64,000 nucleotides of DNA, taken from the NCBI RefSeq assembly GCF_036346875.1, contig NZ_CP107852.1:806001-870000 (forward strand), in the 5' to 3' direction. The notes under the pieces are model-generated. The model worked only from the letters and a program-made list of their open reading frames with translations, did no database searches and was not told where the DNA came from. Shown here piece after piece: positions 46,695 to 54,764 of the stretch (position 1 is the stretch's first letter; each line of letters starts with the position of its first letter). The position numbers and the translations under genes are program-made. This stretch comes from Nocardia sp. NBC_00508. GTDB lineage: Bacteria; Actinomycetota; Actinomycetes; Mycobacteriales; Mycobacteriaceae.

Positions 46695-47231
46695 ATGCAC
46701 GGCCGGGTGGACACCGTCCAGGTGCCCTGGTCGGTGATCCCGGACTACCACTGCTTCGGCTGCTCGCCGCACAACGCGACCGGTCTGCGGCTGCGTTTCA
46801 CCCCGCACCCGGACGGCCTGCAGGCGCGGTTCCGGCTCGGTCGCGAGTTCGAGTCCTACCCGGGCGTCGTGCACGGCGGCCTGATCGGCGTGATCTGCGA
46901 CGAGGTGATGGGCAACCTGATCGTCCTGGCTCGCCACCACCCCGCGTTCACCGTGTCGCAGCGGACCAGGTTCCTCACGCCGTTGCTCGTCGGACGCGAA
47001 TACCGCTGCATCGCAACACTGTCCGATACCGGCGAAGACCGCCCGATCCAGGCGGCGGCTGAGATCCGGGACGCCGACGATCTCGTCTGCGCCAGCTCCA
47101 CCGCGGCCTACCAGCCGTTCGCGCTCGACGACGTGCGCCACCAGCTCACCCTCGGCGACGACGAGGTCGCCGCGCTCTCCCACGCCCTGTCCAGCGGCAC
47201 CGCCCTCGCCCCGAACGGAGTTTCGTCATGA
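46695..47231 (+). CDS. hotdog-fold thioesterase (PaaI/4HBT type)
   Basis: A 178-residue hotdog protein. 'CFGCSPHNATGLRLRF' and 'YPGVVHGGLIGVICDEVMGN' are typical of PaaI-like thioesterases; the HGG/HGGLI and Asp/Glu of this segment form the active site. ATG 46695 is preferred because GCGAGGA lies 5 bases upstream; an in-frame ATG at 46653 without a ribosome site would add 14 residues. It likely releases or edits acyl-ACP. Its TGA overlaps the carrier protein ATG. Confidence 0.88.
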   Translation: MHGRVDTVQVPWSVIPDYHCFGCSPHNATGLRLRFTPHPDGLQARFRLGREFESYPGVVHGGLIGVICDEVMGNLIVLARHHPAFTVSQRTRFLTPLLVGREYRCIATLSDTGEDRPIQAAAEIRDADDLVCASSTAAYQPFALDDVRHQLTLGDDEVAALSHALSSGTALAPNGVSS

Positions 47232-47494
47232 CCAGCACCCACACCGCCGACGACATCCTGCGCACCGTCACCGAGATCGCGGTTGCCGAGACCGGCATCC
47301 CGGAGGGCGAGCTGCGCCCCGACGCGGACCTGCGCGGCATGGCGGGCGTCGACTCGGTGCGCGTACTGCGCATGGTCGCCAAGATCGAGCGCGCCTACGA
47401 CATCGAGCTCGAGGACCAGGACGTGTTCGGCATGTCCACGCTCGATGATGTCGTCACGGTGGTCGGCAAGGCACTGCGCGAGGCGGCGGCGTGA
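47228..47494 (+). CDS. acyl carrier protein
   Basis: An 88-residue carrier protein with Ser43 in the 'GVDSVRVLRMV' motif, the site of phosphopantetheine attachment. The flanking helices ('ILRTVTEIAVAETG', 'YDIELEDQDVF', 'TLDDVVTVVGKAL') complete a normal ACP fold. It overlaps both neighbours by 4 bases and is the natural acceptor for the acyl-AMP ligase product. Being stand-alone and not fused to a PKS or NRPS, it probably carries the chain during desaturation and methylation. Confidence 0.94.
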   Translation: MTSTHTADDILRTVTEIAVAETGIPEGELRPDADLRGMAGVDSVRVLRMVAKIERAYDIELEDQDVFGMSTLDDVVTVVGKALREAAA

Positions 47495-48339
47495 CCGTCA
47501 CCGAGCAGCCGGTCACCGCCGACACCAACCAGCACTACGACCTCGACCCGGACGTCTTCGGCCAGTTCCTCGACCCGCTGCGCAAATACAGCTCCGCGCT
47601 CTACGCGTCCGAGACCGACACCCTGGAACAGGCGCAGCGGCGGAAGCTGCGGTTCGTGGCCGACCGGCTCGGCGTGACCGGCGGCGAACGGCTGCTGGAC
47701 GTCGGCTGCGGCTGGGGATCGCTGATCCTTTTCATGGCCACCGAATTCGGCTGCGAGACCACGGGTGTCAGCCCGGCGCCGCGTCAGCACGGGTACATCG
47801 CCGAGCAGGCGCGCGCCCGCGGAGTCGCGGACCTGGTGCACACCCGGGTAGGCCATTTCGAGCGGATCGAGCTGCCGCCGCGGAGTTTCGACGCCGTGAC
47901 GCTGCTCGGCTCGATCGTGCACATGCCCGACCTCGGCGCGATCTTCCGTCGCGCCCGCGCGGTGCTGCGCCGCGGCGGCACGCTGTACGTGTCCGAGAGC
48001 TGCTTCCGCAACGCGGCGGCGCGCACGGCGTTCGACACCAAGGACGGCACCGAGTTCGTCCGGGAGGACATCTTCGGATGGGGTGACCTGCGTCCGCTGT
48101 CGGATCTGGTGACCGCCGCCGAGGACGCCGGGTTCTCGATCGTCGCGGTGGACGATCTCACCGATCACTACCGCCGCACCATCGACGACTGGATCGCGGG
48201 CGTCGACGCGGCCGCCGAGCGCATCGACGCGCACGGCCACGGCCTGGCCGCGAAGCTGCGGCACTACCTGGAGATCGCGAACGCCGGATGGGGTTACACC
48301 ACCAAGCACTACGCGCTGACCTGTCGTAACGCCCGATGA
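47491..48339 (+). CDS. cyclopropane-synthase-type SAM methyltransferase
   Basis: A 282-residue SAM enzyme starting at GTG 47491. 'HYDLDPDVFGQFLDPLRKYS' near the N-terminus and motif I 'LLDVGCGWGS' (68-77), 'TTGVSPAPRQ' and 'GYTTKHYAL' at the end match the cyclopropane-fatty-acid synthase / mycolate methyltransferase family. Two departures: the bicarbonate-binding Cys of CmaA1-type enzymes (YSCA) reads YSSA, and the typical 'EH' after motif II reads 'SIVHMP'. Simple C-methylation of an unsaturated acyl chain is therefore as likely as cyclopropanation. Coupled to the ACP gene. Confidence 0.88.
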   Translation: MTVTEQPVTADTNQHYDLDPDVFGQFLDPLRKYSSALYASETDTLEQAQRRKLRFVADRLGVTGGERLLDVGCGWGSLILFMATEFGCETTGVSPAPRQHGYIAEQARARGVADLVHTRVGHFERIELPPRSFDAVTLLGSIVHMPDLGAIFRRARAVLRRGGTLYVSESCFRNAAARTAFDTKDGTEFVREDIFGWGDLRPLSDLVTAAEDAGFSIVAVDDLTDHYRRTIDDWIAGVDAAAERIDAHGHGLAAKLRHYLEIANAGWGYTTKHYALTCRNAR

Positions 48340-48355
48340 GCCGGAGGAGTAGCAG

Positions 48356-49198
48356 ATGAACATCGAATCGGCGCTGATTCCCGTCGGCGAGGTGGCGGAG
48401 GCCGTCGACGGGTTCCTCGCGGCGTCCCCGGCGGCACGGGCCTGGGACGTGGAGACCGCGTTCGACTGGTCCCGCGCCGACGCGGGCAGGCTCACCGAGG
48501 GCCAGCGGTCCGCGGTACGGTTCGTCACCCTGATCGAGGACCATCTGCCCGGCTATTTCGACGTCTACCACCGGTATTTCCCGGTGGACGACAGTGTGGA
48601 CCGGGCGGCGTTCGTGCACAACCGCGAGCTGTACCACTTCACCGTCCGCTGGGCGCTCGAGGAGGACACGCACGCTCGCGCGTTGACCCGCTACCAGGAG
48701 GCGTCCGGGATGGCCGGACGCGATGCGCTGCGTGCGGAATTGGCGGTGGAGGGGCAGAAGCCGTTCGACCTGCCCTACCAGCACCCGGTGCAGTTCTTCG
48801 CCTACGCGCTGGTGCAGGAGAAGGCGACGCAGATGTACTACCAGCACCTGCGCGACGTGGTGGACGACCCGGTGCTGGGGACGGTGCTGGCGCGCCTGTC
48901 GCGCGACGAGGCACGGCATTTCAGCTTCATGGCCGACGTCGTCAGCCGCTATCTGCGGGTGCAGGGCGACGCGACCGTGCAGCCGATCCGCGATGTGATC
49001 GCCACCTTCCGGATGCCCTTGGCCGACACCATGCGCGGCTACTGGCGGTGGGCGCTGAAGATCGCCGATGTGGCCTCCTACGACCACACCGAGGCCTACG
49101 AGCACTTGGTGAAGGTGCTCGACCGCGCCGTGGACACCCGCAGCGATCGCCTGGACGAACTGGTGCGCTTCATCGAGGAGTGCCGTTCGCTCGCGTGA
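48356..49198 (+). CDS. ferritin-like diiron oxidase, acyl-ACP desaturase type (2)
   Basis: A 280-residue four-helix-bundle protein. Diiron ligands: Glu61 (IEDHLPG), Glu103 and His106 (EEDTH), Glu155 (VQEKATQ), Glu185 and His188 (DEARH). EExxH and DExxH are the textbook acyl-ACP desaturase pair, closer to the family norm than in the first diiron enzyme. The protein diverges from the other in sequence, so they are not a recent duplication. AGGAG precedes the ATG. It is the last gene of the plus arm before a strong terminator. Confidence 0.88.
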   Translation: MNIESALIPVGEVAEAVDGFLAASPAARAWDVETAFDWSRADAGRLTEGQRSAVRFVTLIEDHLPGYFDVYHRYFPVDDSVDRAAFVHNRELYHFTVRWALEEDTHARALTRYQEASGMAGRDALRAELAVEGQKPFDLPYQHPVQFFAYALVQEKATQMYYQHLRDVVDDPVLGTVLARLSRDEARHFSFMADVVSRYLRVQGDATVQPIRDVIATFRMPLADTMRGYWRWALKIADVASYDHTEAYEHLVKVLDRAVDTRSDRLDELVRFIEECRSLA

Positions 49199-49212
49199 AA
49201 CCCCGAATACCG

Positions 49213-49251
49213 AACGGCCCTGCCGCCGACATGGTCCGCGGCAGGGCCGTT
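49213..49251. terminator. bidirectional terminator
   Basis: AACGGCCCTGCCGC and GCGGCAGGGCCGTT form a 14-bp stem with an 11-base loop, between the end of the diiron gene (49198) and the end of the convergent thioesterase gene (49258). It marks the right boundary of the acyl cluster. Confidence 0.85.
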
Positions 49252-49257
49252 TCGGGT

Positions 49258-49725
49258 TCACTGTTCGGGGTGCAGCACCAGGATCGTGGTGGAGCCGTGT
49301 GCGATCAGCTTGCCGCCCGCGTCGGTGATCCGCCCCTCTGCGGTCGCCGTGCGCCGCCCGACGTGCACGGCGGTGGCTTCGCAGGTCAGGCGGGAGCCGT
49401 CCAGCGTCACCGAACGGATGAAGTTCACCTTCAGCTCCAGCGTCGTATAGGCCACGCCGTCACCGAGTTTGGTGAAGACCGCGCTGCCCATCGCGGTGTC
49501 CATCAAGGTGGCCAGCACACCGCCGTGCACGGTGAACATGGCGTTGATCGTGGCCGGGTTCGGGTCGAGGTAGTACCGGGTGTAGCCGTTCCCCGCCGTC
49601 TCCAACCGAATACCCAGAGACGCGCCGACGCCGAGATTTTCGCGAAGACCTCGCTCGAAAACCGTGGTCAGTTCGGTGACACGGGACGCGACGGTACCGT
49701 TGGCGTGAGTGTCGATGCTGGTCAT
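49258..49725 (-). CDS. PaaI-family hotdog thioesterase
   Basis: A 155-residue hotdog-fold acyl-CoA thioesterase with 'INAMFTVHGGVLATLMDTAMG' (active-site HGG followed by Asp) and 'LELKVNFIRSV', the usual PaaI/ACOT13 signature. It hydrolyses an acyl- or aryl-CoA. It converges on the acyl cluster and is separated from it by a strong terminator, so it is probably not part of it. A homologous thioesterase lies inside the cluster (46695-47231). Confidence 0.92.
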   Translation of the reverse strand: MTSIDTHANGTVASRVTELTTVFERGLRENLGVGASLGIRLETAGNGYTRYYLDPNPATINAMFTVHGGVLATLMDTAMGSAVFTKLGDGVAYTTLELKVNFIRSVTLDGSRLTCEATAVHVGRRTATAEGRITDAGGKLIAHGSTTILVLHPEQ

Positions 49726-49913
49726 GGCGTTTCCTCCCTGGCGAATCTAGTTCCGCCATTCGATCAGCGCCCGATGAACTCCACCCGACCGCAACCGGTT
49801 GCATTCCGACTTTCGATCGGCTGATAGGACACCTTTGCCAGTCCCTCATCGCGGCCGTGATCAGCCGCTGTTGATCCCCACGACTGCCGAAATCCGTGTG
49901 GGCCGACAGCGCG

Positions 49914-51365
49914 TCAACGTGCGGATCCGGAGGCAGCAGGTGCCTCGGTGGGAATGGCGAGCTTTCGCATGGCCGCGGCCGCGGCGTTGTATCCGCTCAT
50001 CCCGTGTGCTCCGGGCCCCGGTGGGACGGCGGCCGAGCAGATGAACATCCGGTCCGCTACATGGTAGGGACGCAGGGTGACGCGCGGTCCGCCGAAGACC
50101 AGTTGGCGAATGTTCTTGTTGCCGGTGAGGATGTCTCCGGCGACGTAGTTCGGATTGTAGGCCTGCATGTCGGTGGGGCCGACCACGGTGGTGGCAACGA
50201 TGCGGTCCCGGAACCCGGGCGCGTACCGCTCGACCCTGTCGAGCAGTACGTCCGTGGCATCCCCCGAATATCCATGTGGCACATGAGCGTACAGGTCGAC
50301 CGGGTGCACGTCTCCGCGTGATCGCGTTGGATCGGCGAGGTACTGCTGTCCGACGATCATGAAGGGTCGGTCGGGAAGCCGTCCTCGATGGATCGCGCGT
50401 TCGGCGCGAGCCACATCGGCGGCGCTACCGCAGACGTGCACGCTTCCCGCCCGGCAGGCGTGGGGGTTGGTCCACGGGATGCCGCCCTCGACGGCCAGGC
50501 TGACCTTGTAGGCGGCGGGCCCGTGCCGGAACCGCCGGAACGCTCGGGAGACCCGCGACGGCAGCCGGTCCCCGGCGATGTCGGCGATCGCGGACGGCGC
50601 GAGATCGAACATCACGAGATCGACCGGCGGCAGTTGGTCGAGCGACTCGACCCAAAGGCCGGTCTCGATCTTCCCGCCCAGATCGGTCAGTGCGGCCGCC
50701 ATGGCGTCGGCGATCGCGCGCGAGCCGCCCACCGCGACCGGCCACCCGTAGCGATGGCCTGCGGTGGTGATGCCGAGACCGATTGCCGCGGACAGGATCC
50801 GGTTCTGTGGTTGCCAGCCGTGCGCCATGTTCCCGGCGAACAGGGCCCGTCCCTGCTCGGTCCGGAACAAGCGTCCTAGCGCGGCGGCGGGGATCAGGGT
50901 CGGGATGCCGAAACGCGCCAACCGCAACGGATGTGCCGGTACGTGCAGGAGCGGTCGCATGAAATCGGTGGCCAGCAGCTCGTATCCAGCGGAGGGGCCG
51001 CCGAAAAGGCGGCGCCAGATCGAGCCGTCGGCGCCGAGGCCTGTGGCGGTGTCTTCGAGGGACCGGTACAGCACTCCTGCTGTTCCGTCGTCGAGCGGGT
51101 GCACGCAGTCGATTTCCGGCCACGCCCATTCCAATCCGTATCGGGCCGCGTCGATTCCGGCCAAGAACGGTGACCCGACGGCCATGGGGTGGGCCATTGA
51201 GCAATGGTCGTGCAGCAGGCCGGGGAGGGTGAGTTCGCCGGAGCGGGTGCCGCCGCCGATGGTGGCGGCGCCCTCGAGCACGGTGACGTCCACGCCGTGT
51301 CGGGCCAGCGTGACGGCGGCGGCCAGCCCGTTCGGCCCGGAGCCGACCACGATCGCCGTGGTCAT
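49914..51365 (-). CDS. phytoene-desaturase-like FAD oxidoreductase
   Basis: A 483-residue flavoprotein starting MTTAIVVGSGPNGLAAAVTL, a dinucleotide-binding motif, with 'TIGGGTRSGELTLPGLLHDH' and a C-terminal 'FICSAAVPPGPGAHGMSGYNAA' typical of the PYROXD2/phytoene-dehydrogenase-like branch. It is not necessarily a carotenoid enzyme: no carotenoid genes are nearby. Its ATG overlaps the DUF3556 stop (ATGA), so it is coupled to a membrane protein and, upstream, an acyl-CoA ligase, which points to a lipid substrate. Confidence 0.88.
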   Translation of the reverse strand: MTTAIVVGSGPNGLAAAVTLARHGVDVTVLEGAATIGGGTRSGELTLPGLLHDHCSMAHPMAVGSPFLAGIDAARYGLEWAWPEIDCVHPLDDGTAGVLYRSLEDTATGLGADGSIWRRLFGGPSAGYELLATDFMRPLLHVPAHPLRLARFGIPTLIPAAALGRLFRTEQGRALFAGNMAHGWQPQNRILSAAIGLGITTAGHRYGWPVAVGGSRAIADAMAAALTDLGGKIETGLWVESLDQLPPVDLVMFDLAPSAIADIAGDRLPSRVSRAFRRFRHGPAAYKVSLAVEGGIPWTNPHACRAGSVHVCGSAADVARAERAIHRGRLPDRPFMIVGQQYLADPTRSRGDVHPVDLYAHVPHGYSGDATDVLLDRVERYAPGFRDRIVATTVVGPTDMQAYNPNYVAGDILTGNKNIRQLVFGGPRVTLRPYHVADRMFICSAAVPPGPGAHGMSGYNAAAAAMRKLAIPTEAPAASGSAR

Positions 51366-53122
51366 CGCACCTCCGCCGGGGGCATCACCCGTGTGTCATT
51401 GCGGCGGAGGGGGTGAACCGGGAACGGATCGCCCGGCTCCGGCCACGGCTGGCGGGCCAGCATGTCCTCGACCAGCACATAGCCCTCCTCGATGACCCCG
51501 GTCGCGGCGTCGACGATGCGATAGGCCTGGCGCTGCTGGTGGATGGGCTGGGATTCGAGGACCACGATGCGCAGCTCGCCTTCCTCGAACCGACAGCGAC
51601 GCTGCAGCGCTGCCAGCAATTGTTCGTTGTGCAGGTGCCCTTCACCGAAGTTCCAGCCCAGCAGCGGGCCGGCGACAATCTCTCCGTCACGGATGGCGTA
51701 GTCGTCCTCGTTGTCGATCGCCCGGGTGATCAGACCGTTGAGCGCCCTGCCGTGGGTGTGCATCGATCGCCAGCCCATTCCGGTCTGGATCAGGATGTCG
51801 GCGACTTCCGGGCCGTACAGCTTGGTCAACTGGGTGACCGGCAGCGCGGCGCTCTTGGTCACATGCTGCTCGAGCTTCAGCTCGGCCTCCCCGCGGAAAC
51901 ACCAGGCGCTGGTGGCCCAGTTGCCGGCGTAGTAGCGCATCGAAGTCAGGAACGAAACCCATTGCGGCCGAACATGTCCGAGGATGACAACGAGTGTGGC
52001 GAGCAGGATCAGCGCGAGCACCAGCGGAGATCCGAGCCCCGAGACACGAATGTCACCGTAGTGTCCGAACAGGTAGAACAGACTGAAGATGAAGAAGATG
52101 TTCCATTCCAGCGGCACGCCCATCGGCACGGTGGAGATGATGTGCAGATGGAAGACCGCCATGAAAATGATCGCCGCCCAGGTCAGCGGGCCGCCGTTGC
52201 CGAGGAAGACGAGGTAGGCGGGAACCAGGAATTCCACGACGGTGCCGCCGTGGGCCAGCAGGGCCGGTATCCGTGACGGGCGCAGGTCCTGCGGCGGGTC
52301 GCGGTACATCTTGCGCTTCAGCCAGGTGATCCGCATGACCGGGCTGTTGCTCATCATGACCGCCACCACGTGCCCGAAATGGTGGTTGAGCTTGGACGTG
52401 GCCGCACCCCACCACAGTGCCAGCATGACCAACTCGAATCCGATCACCATGTCGGCGAACGGGACGAAGAACATCAGCAGCATCAACAGGTAGTGCTCGG
52501 AGCGGGCGGCCAGAAACACCGTCTTGTCGCGCAGCCCCAGCGCGCCGAGGGCGACGACGAGAGCGACGACGACCGTCGGATCGAGCAGGCCTACCCGACT
52601 GCCGTCCACCGGGGGCGCGCCATGACCGGGTGCGAGTAACGCGCAGATTCCGGATCCGAGGACGACCGCGTACAGGGCGACGTCGATGACGCTGCGCTCG
52701 TCACCACGGGTGAACGGCACCTTTCCCGGCCACGGCGGCAGCCGCAGCGTGCCGGGACGCAGGAAGTACAGAAACCCGCCGACCGGCGGCAGGAACCGCA
52801 TGGTGAGCGGCCCGAACCCACACCCGAACCCGAGGATTTCGAACAACAGGGTCCAGACGATCAATTTCTGGTAGACGATCGGCTCGGTCCACCATGAGGT
52901 GATGTCGGTGAGCGCTCCGAGTCCAGGAGTCAGGGAGATCACCGCTGCCGCGCCGAGGACATACAGGGCGCATTTGACGATGTAGAGCAGGTAGACGGCA
53001 TAAGGGGTGCCGAAGCCGTGCTCGACCCAGTGTTCGGCGACGATGCGGAGCCGTTCGCCGCGCGGTCGGGTCTTCCATTCGGCGTAGTCGATCTCCGGAA
53101 GGTCCGGTTTTGTGAATCCCAT
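51362..53122 (-). CDS. DUF3556 membrane protein
   Basis: A 586-residue polytopic protein starting MGFTKPDLPEIDYAEWKTRP. About nine hydrophobic segments fill residues ~60-390, followed by a soluble C-terminal domain. The N-terminal 'LPEIDYAEWK' and 'RPGTLRLPPWPGKVP' pieces mark the actinobacterial DUF3556 family, common in Mycobacterium, Rhodococcus and Nocardia. Function unknown. The ribosome site before ATG 53122 is weak. The gene sits between an acyl-CoA ligase (36 bases upstream) and the FAD oxidase (4-base overlap). Confidence 0.85.
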   Translation of the reverse strand: MGFTKPDLPEIDYAEWKTRPRGERLRIVAEHWVEHGFGTPYAVYLLYIVKCALYVLGAAAVISLTPGLGALTDITSWWTEPIVYQKLIVWTLLFEILGFGCGFGPLTMRFLPPVGGFLYFLRPGTLRLPPWPGKVPFTRGDERSVIDVALYAVVLGSGICALLAPGHGAPPVDGSRVGLLDPTVVVALVVALGALGLRDKTVFLAARSEHYLLMLLMFFVPFADMVIGFELVMLALWWGAATSKLNHHFGHVVAVMMSNSPVMRITWLKRKMYRDPPQDLRPSRIPALLAHGGTVVEFLVPAYLVFLGNGGPLTWAAIIFMAVFHLHIISTVPMGVPLEWNIFFIFSLFYLFGHYGDIRVSGLGSPLVLALILLATLVVILGHVRPQWVSFLTSMRYYAGNWATSAWCFRGEAELKLEQHVTKSAALPVTQLTKLYGPEVADILIQTGMGWRSMHTHGRALNGLITRAIDNEDDYAIRDGEIVAGPLLGWNFGEGHLHNEQLLAALQRRCRFEEGELRIVVLESQPIHQQRQAYRIVDAATGVIEEGYVLVEDMLARQPWPEPGDPFPVHPLRRNDTRVMPPAEVR

Positions 53123-53157
53123 GGCAGAGGTCTTTCGAGGCGAGAAGTGAGGGGCTG

Positions 53158-54636
53158 TCAGAGGCGCGCTTCGACCGAGCGGGCGCGCAGAATCCGCTTG
53201 TCGATCTTCCCGACGGGGTTCTTCGGGATCTCGTCCACGGTCACGATCAGGTCGGGAATTTTGTACTGCGCCAGGGACTTCCGGAGATGATCGAGCATCT
53301 GTTCCGGCTCGACCGCGGCGCTGTCGCGATAGGACACGAAGGCGACGGGCACTTCGCCGTACACGGGATGCGGTCGTCCGATCACAGCGACCTCGAGCAC
53401 CTGCGGGTGGGTGTAGATCGCGGACTCGATCTCCTTGGGATAGAGGTTCTCTCCGCCGCGGATGATCATGTCCTTGATGCGGTCGACCAGGGTGAGGTAG
53501 CCGTCGGCGTCGATGCGGCCGATGTCTCCCGTGTGCAGCCAGCCGTCGACGATCACCTTCGCCGTCTCCTCGGGCCGGCCCAGATATCCCCGCATCACCG
53601 TCGGGCCTTTGATCACGACCTCGCCCATCGATCCGTCGGTCAGGAAATTGCCATCGCTGTCGACCAGGGCGATTTCTTGTCCCGGCAGCGCGATGCCGAC
53701 AGTGCCGGGTTTGCGGACACCGTCGAGCGGATTGCTCGTGCTCGCGCACGTCCCCTCCGACAGGCCATAGCCTTCGTAGATCGGGATACCGTAGCGCTGC
53801 TCGAACCGGGTGAGCAGTTCGACAGGCATCGGAGCCGCACCGCAGAGGGCGAACCGGACCGAGGAGGCGTCGGGCCGCGTAGTGGGAGGCAGCGCCGACA
53901 GCATGGCGTAGATGGCCGGCACCGCGGAGAAATAGGTCGGCCGCGCCGCCTCGACCCTGTCGAAAAAGGTGTGCGGTGAGAACCGGCCCGCGACGGTGGT
54001 CCGGCCGCCGGCGAGCAGTGGCGACAGCACGCTGACCACGATGCCGTTGACATGGAACAGCGGCAGGATCAGCAGGCTGTGATCGTCAGCGGTCAGTCGC
54101 ATGCCCGCGACCATCATCTCGGCCATCGCCATGATGTTCGCGTGCGTGAGCTCGACGCCCTTGGGTCGTCCGGTGGTGCCGCTGGTGTAGATGATCAACG
54201 CCAGGGCGTCGTTCGAGAACTCGGTCGCCTCCGCGCCACCGACGCGGCCTCCGTGCCGATCCAGCTCCGGCACCGCAAGCCGCTGCGGCACAGTGACATC
54301 GCTGGGCTCGCTGTCGTCAGCGCAGACCAGTGCCCGAGCGCGGGAATCGTTCAGCTGATATGTCACCTCGGCCGGGGTCAGCGACGGATTGATCGGTGTC
54401 GCCGCGGCACCCAGCCGCCAGGCGGCGAACAATGCCACGATCAATTCGAGCCGGTTGGGCAGCATCACGGCGACAACGTCGCCGACACCGATCCCGGCTT
54501 TCGACAACCGATCGGCATACTTCTGCACGAGGTCGAGGAACTCGGCGTTGGTGATCCGCCCGAGGTTGTCGTCGGCGAGACAGGGGTTGGCGGGCAAGCT
54601 CCCGGCGCGGACATCCGGGAGGGCAGCGAAGTGCAT
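53158..54636 (-). CDS. class I adenylate-forming acyl-CoA ligase
   Basis: A 492-residue AMP-binding enzyme. 'IIYTSGTTGRPKGVELTHAN' (A3), 'YEGYGLSEGT' (A5), 'GWLHTGDIGRIDADGYL' (A7), 'DRIKDMIIRGGENLYPKEIE' (A8) and 'NPVGKIDKR' (A10, catalytic Lys) are all intact, the profile of fatty or aromatic acyl-CoA synthetases (FadD type) rather than FAALs. ATG 54636 has AAGGAG upstream. It heads an operon with DUF3556 and the FAD oxidase and presumably activates their substrate. A PucR regulator is encoded just upstream on the same strand. Confidence 0.92.
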   Translation of the reverse strand: MHFAALPDVRAGSLPANPCLADDNLGRITNAEFLDLVQKYADRLSKAGIGVGDVVAVMLPNRLELIVALFAAWRLGAAATPINPSLTPAEVTYQLNDSRARALVCADDSEPSDVTVPQRLAVPELDRHGGRVGGAEATEFSNDALALIIYTSGTTGRPKGVELTHANIMAMAEMMVAGMRLTADDHSLLILPLFHVNGIVVSVLSPLLAGGRTTVAGRFSPHTFFDRVEAARPTYFSAVPAIYAMLSALPPTTRPDASSVRFALCGAAPMPVELLTRFEQRYGIPIYEGYGLSEGTCASTSNPLDGVRKPGTVGIALPGQEIALVDSDGNFLTDGSMGEVVIKGPTVMRGYLGRPEETAKVIVDGWLHTGDIGRIDADGYLTLVDRIKDMIIRGGENLYPKEIESAIYTHPQVLEVAVIGRPHPVYGEVPVAFVSYRDSAAVEPEQMLDHLRKSLAQYKIPDLIVTVDEIPKNPVGKIDKRILRARSVEARL

Positions 54637-54764
54637 GTCGATCTCCTTGCTGACGCAGCAGCTCATTTGCGTGAACGCCACGTTAAGAAGGCGATGTGAC
54701 CTGGACCATATGGCGGCCGCATGAAGATCTCCGGCGCGATCGTGCGCACCGCACGACGGATGTA

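Noticed and set aside
49914..51365. Carotenoid biosynthesis gene
   Set aside because: The phytoene-desaturase-like fold is broad and no other carotenoid genes are present; operon partners suggest acyl or lipid chemistry.
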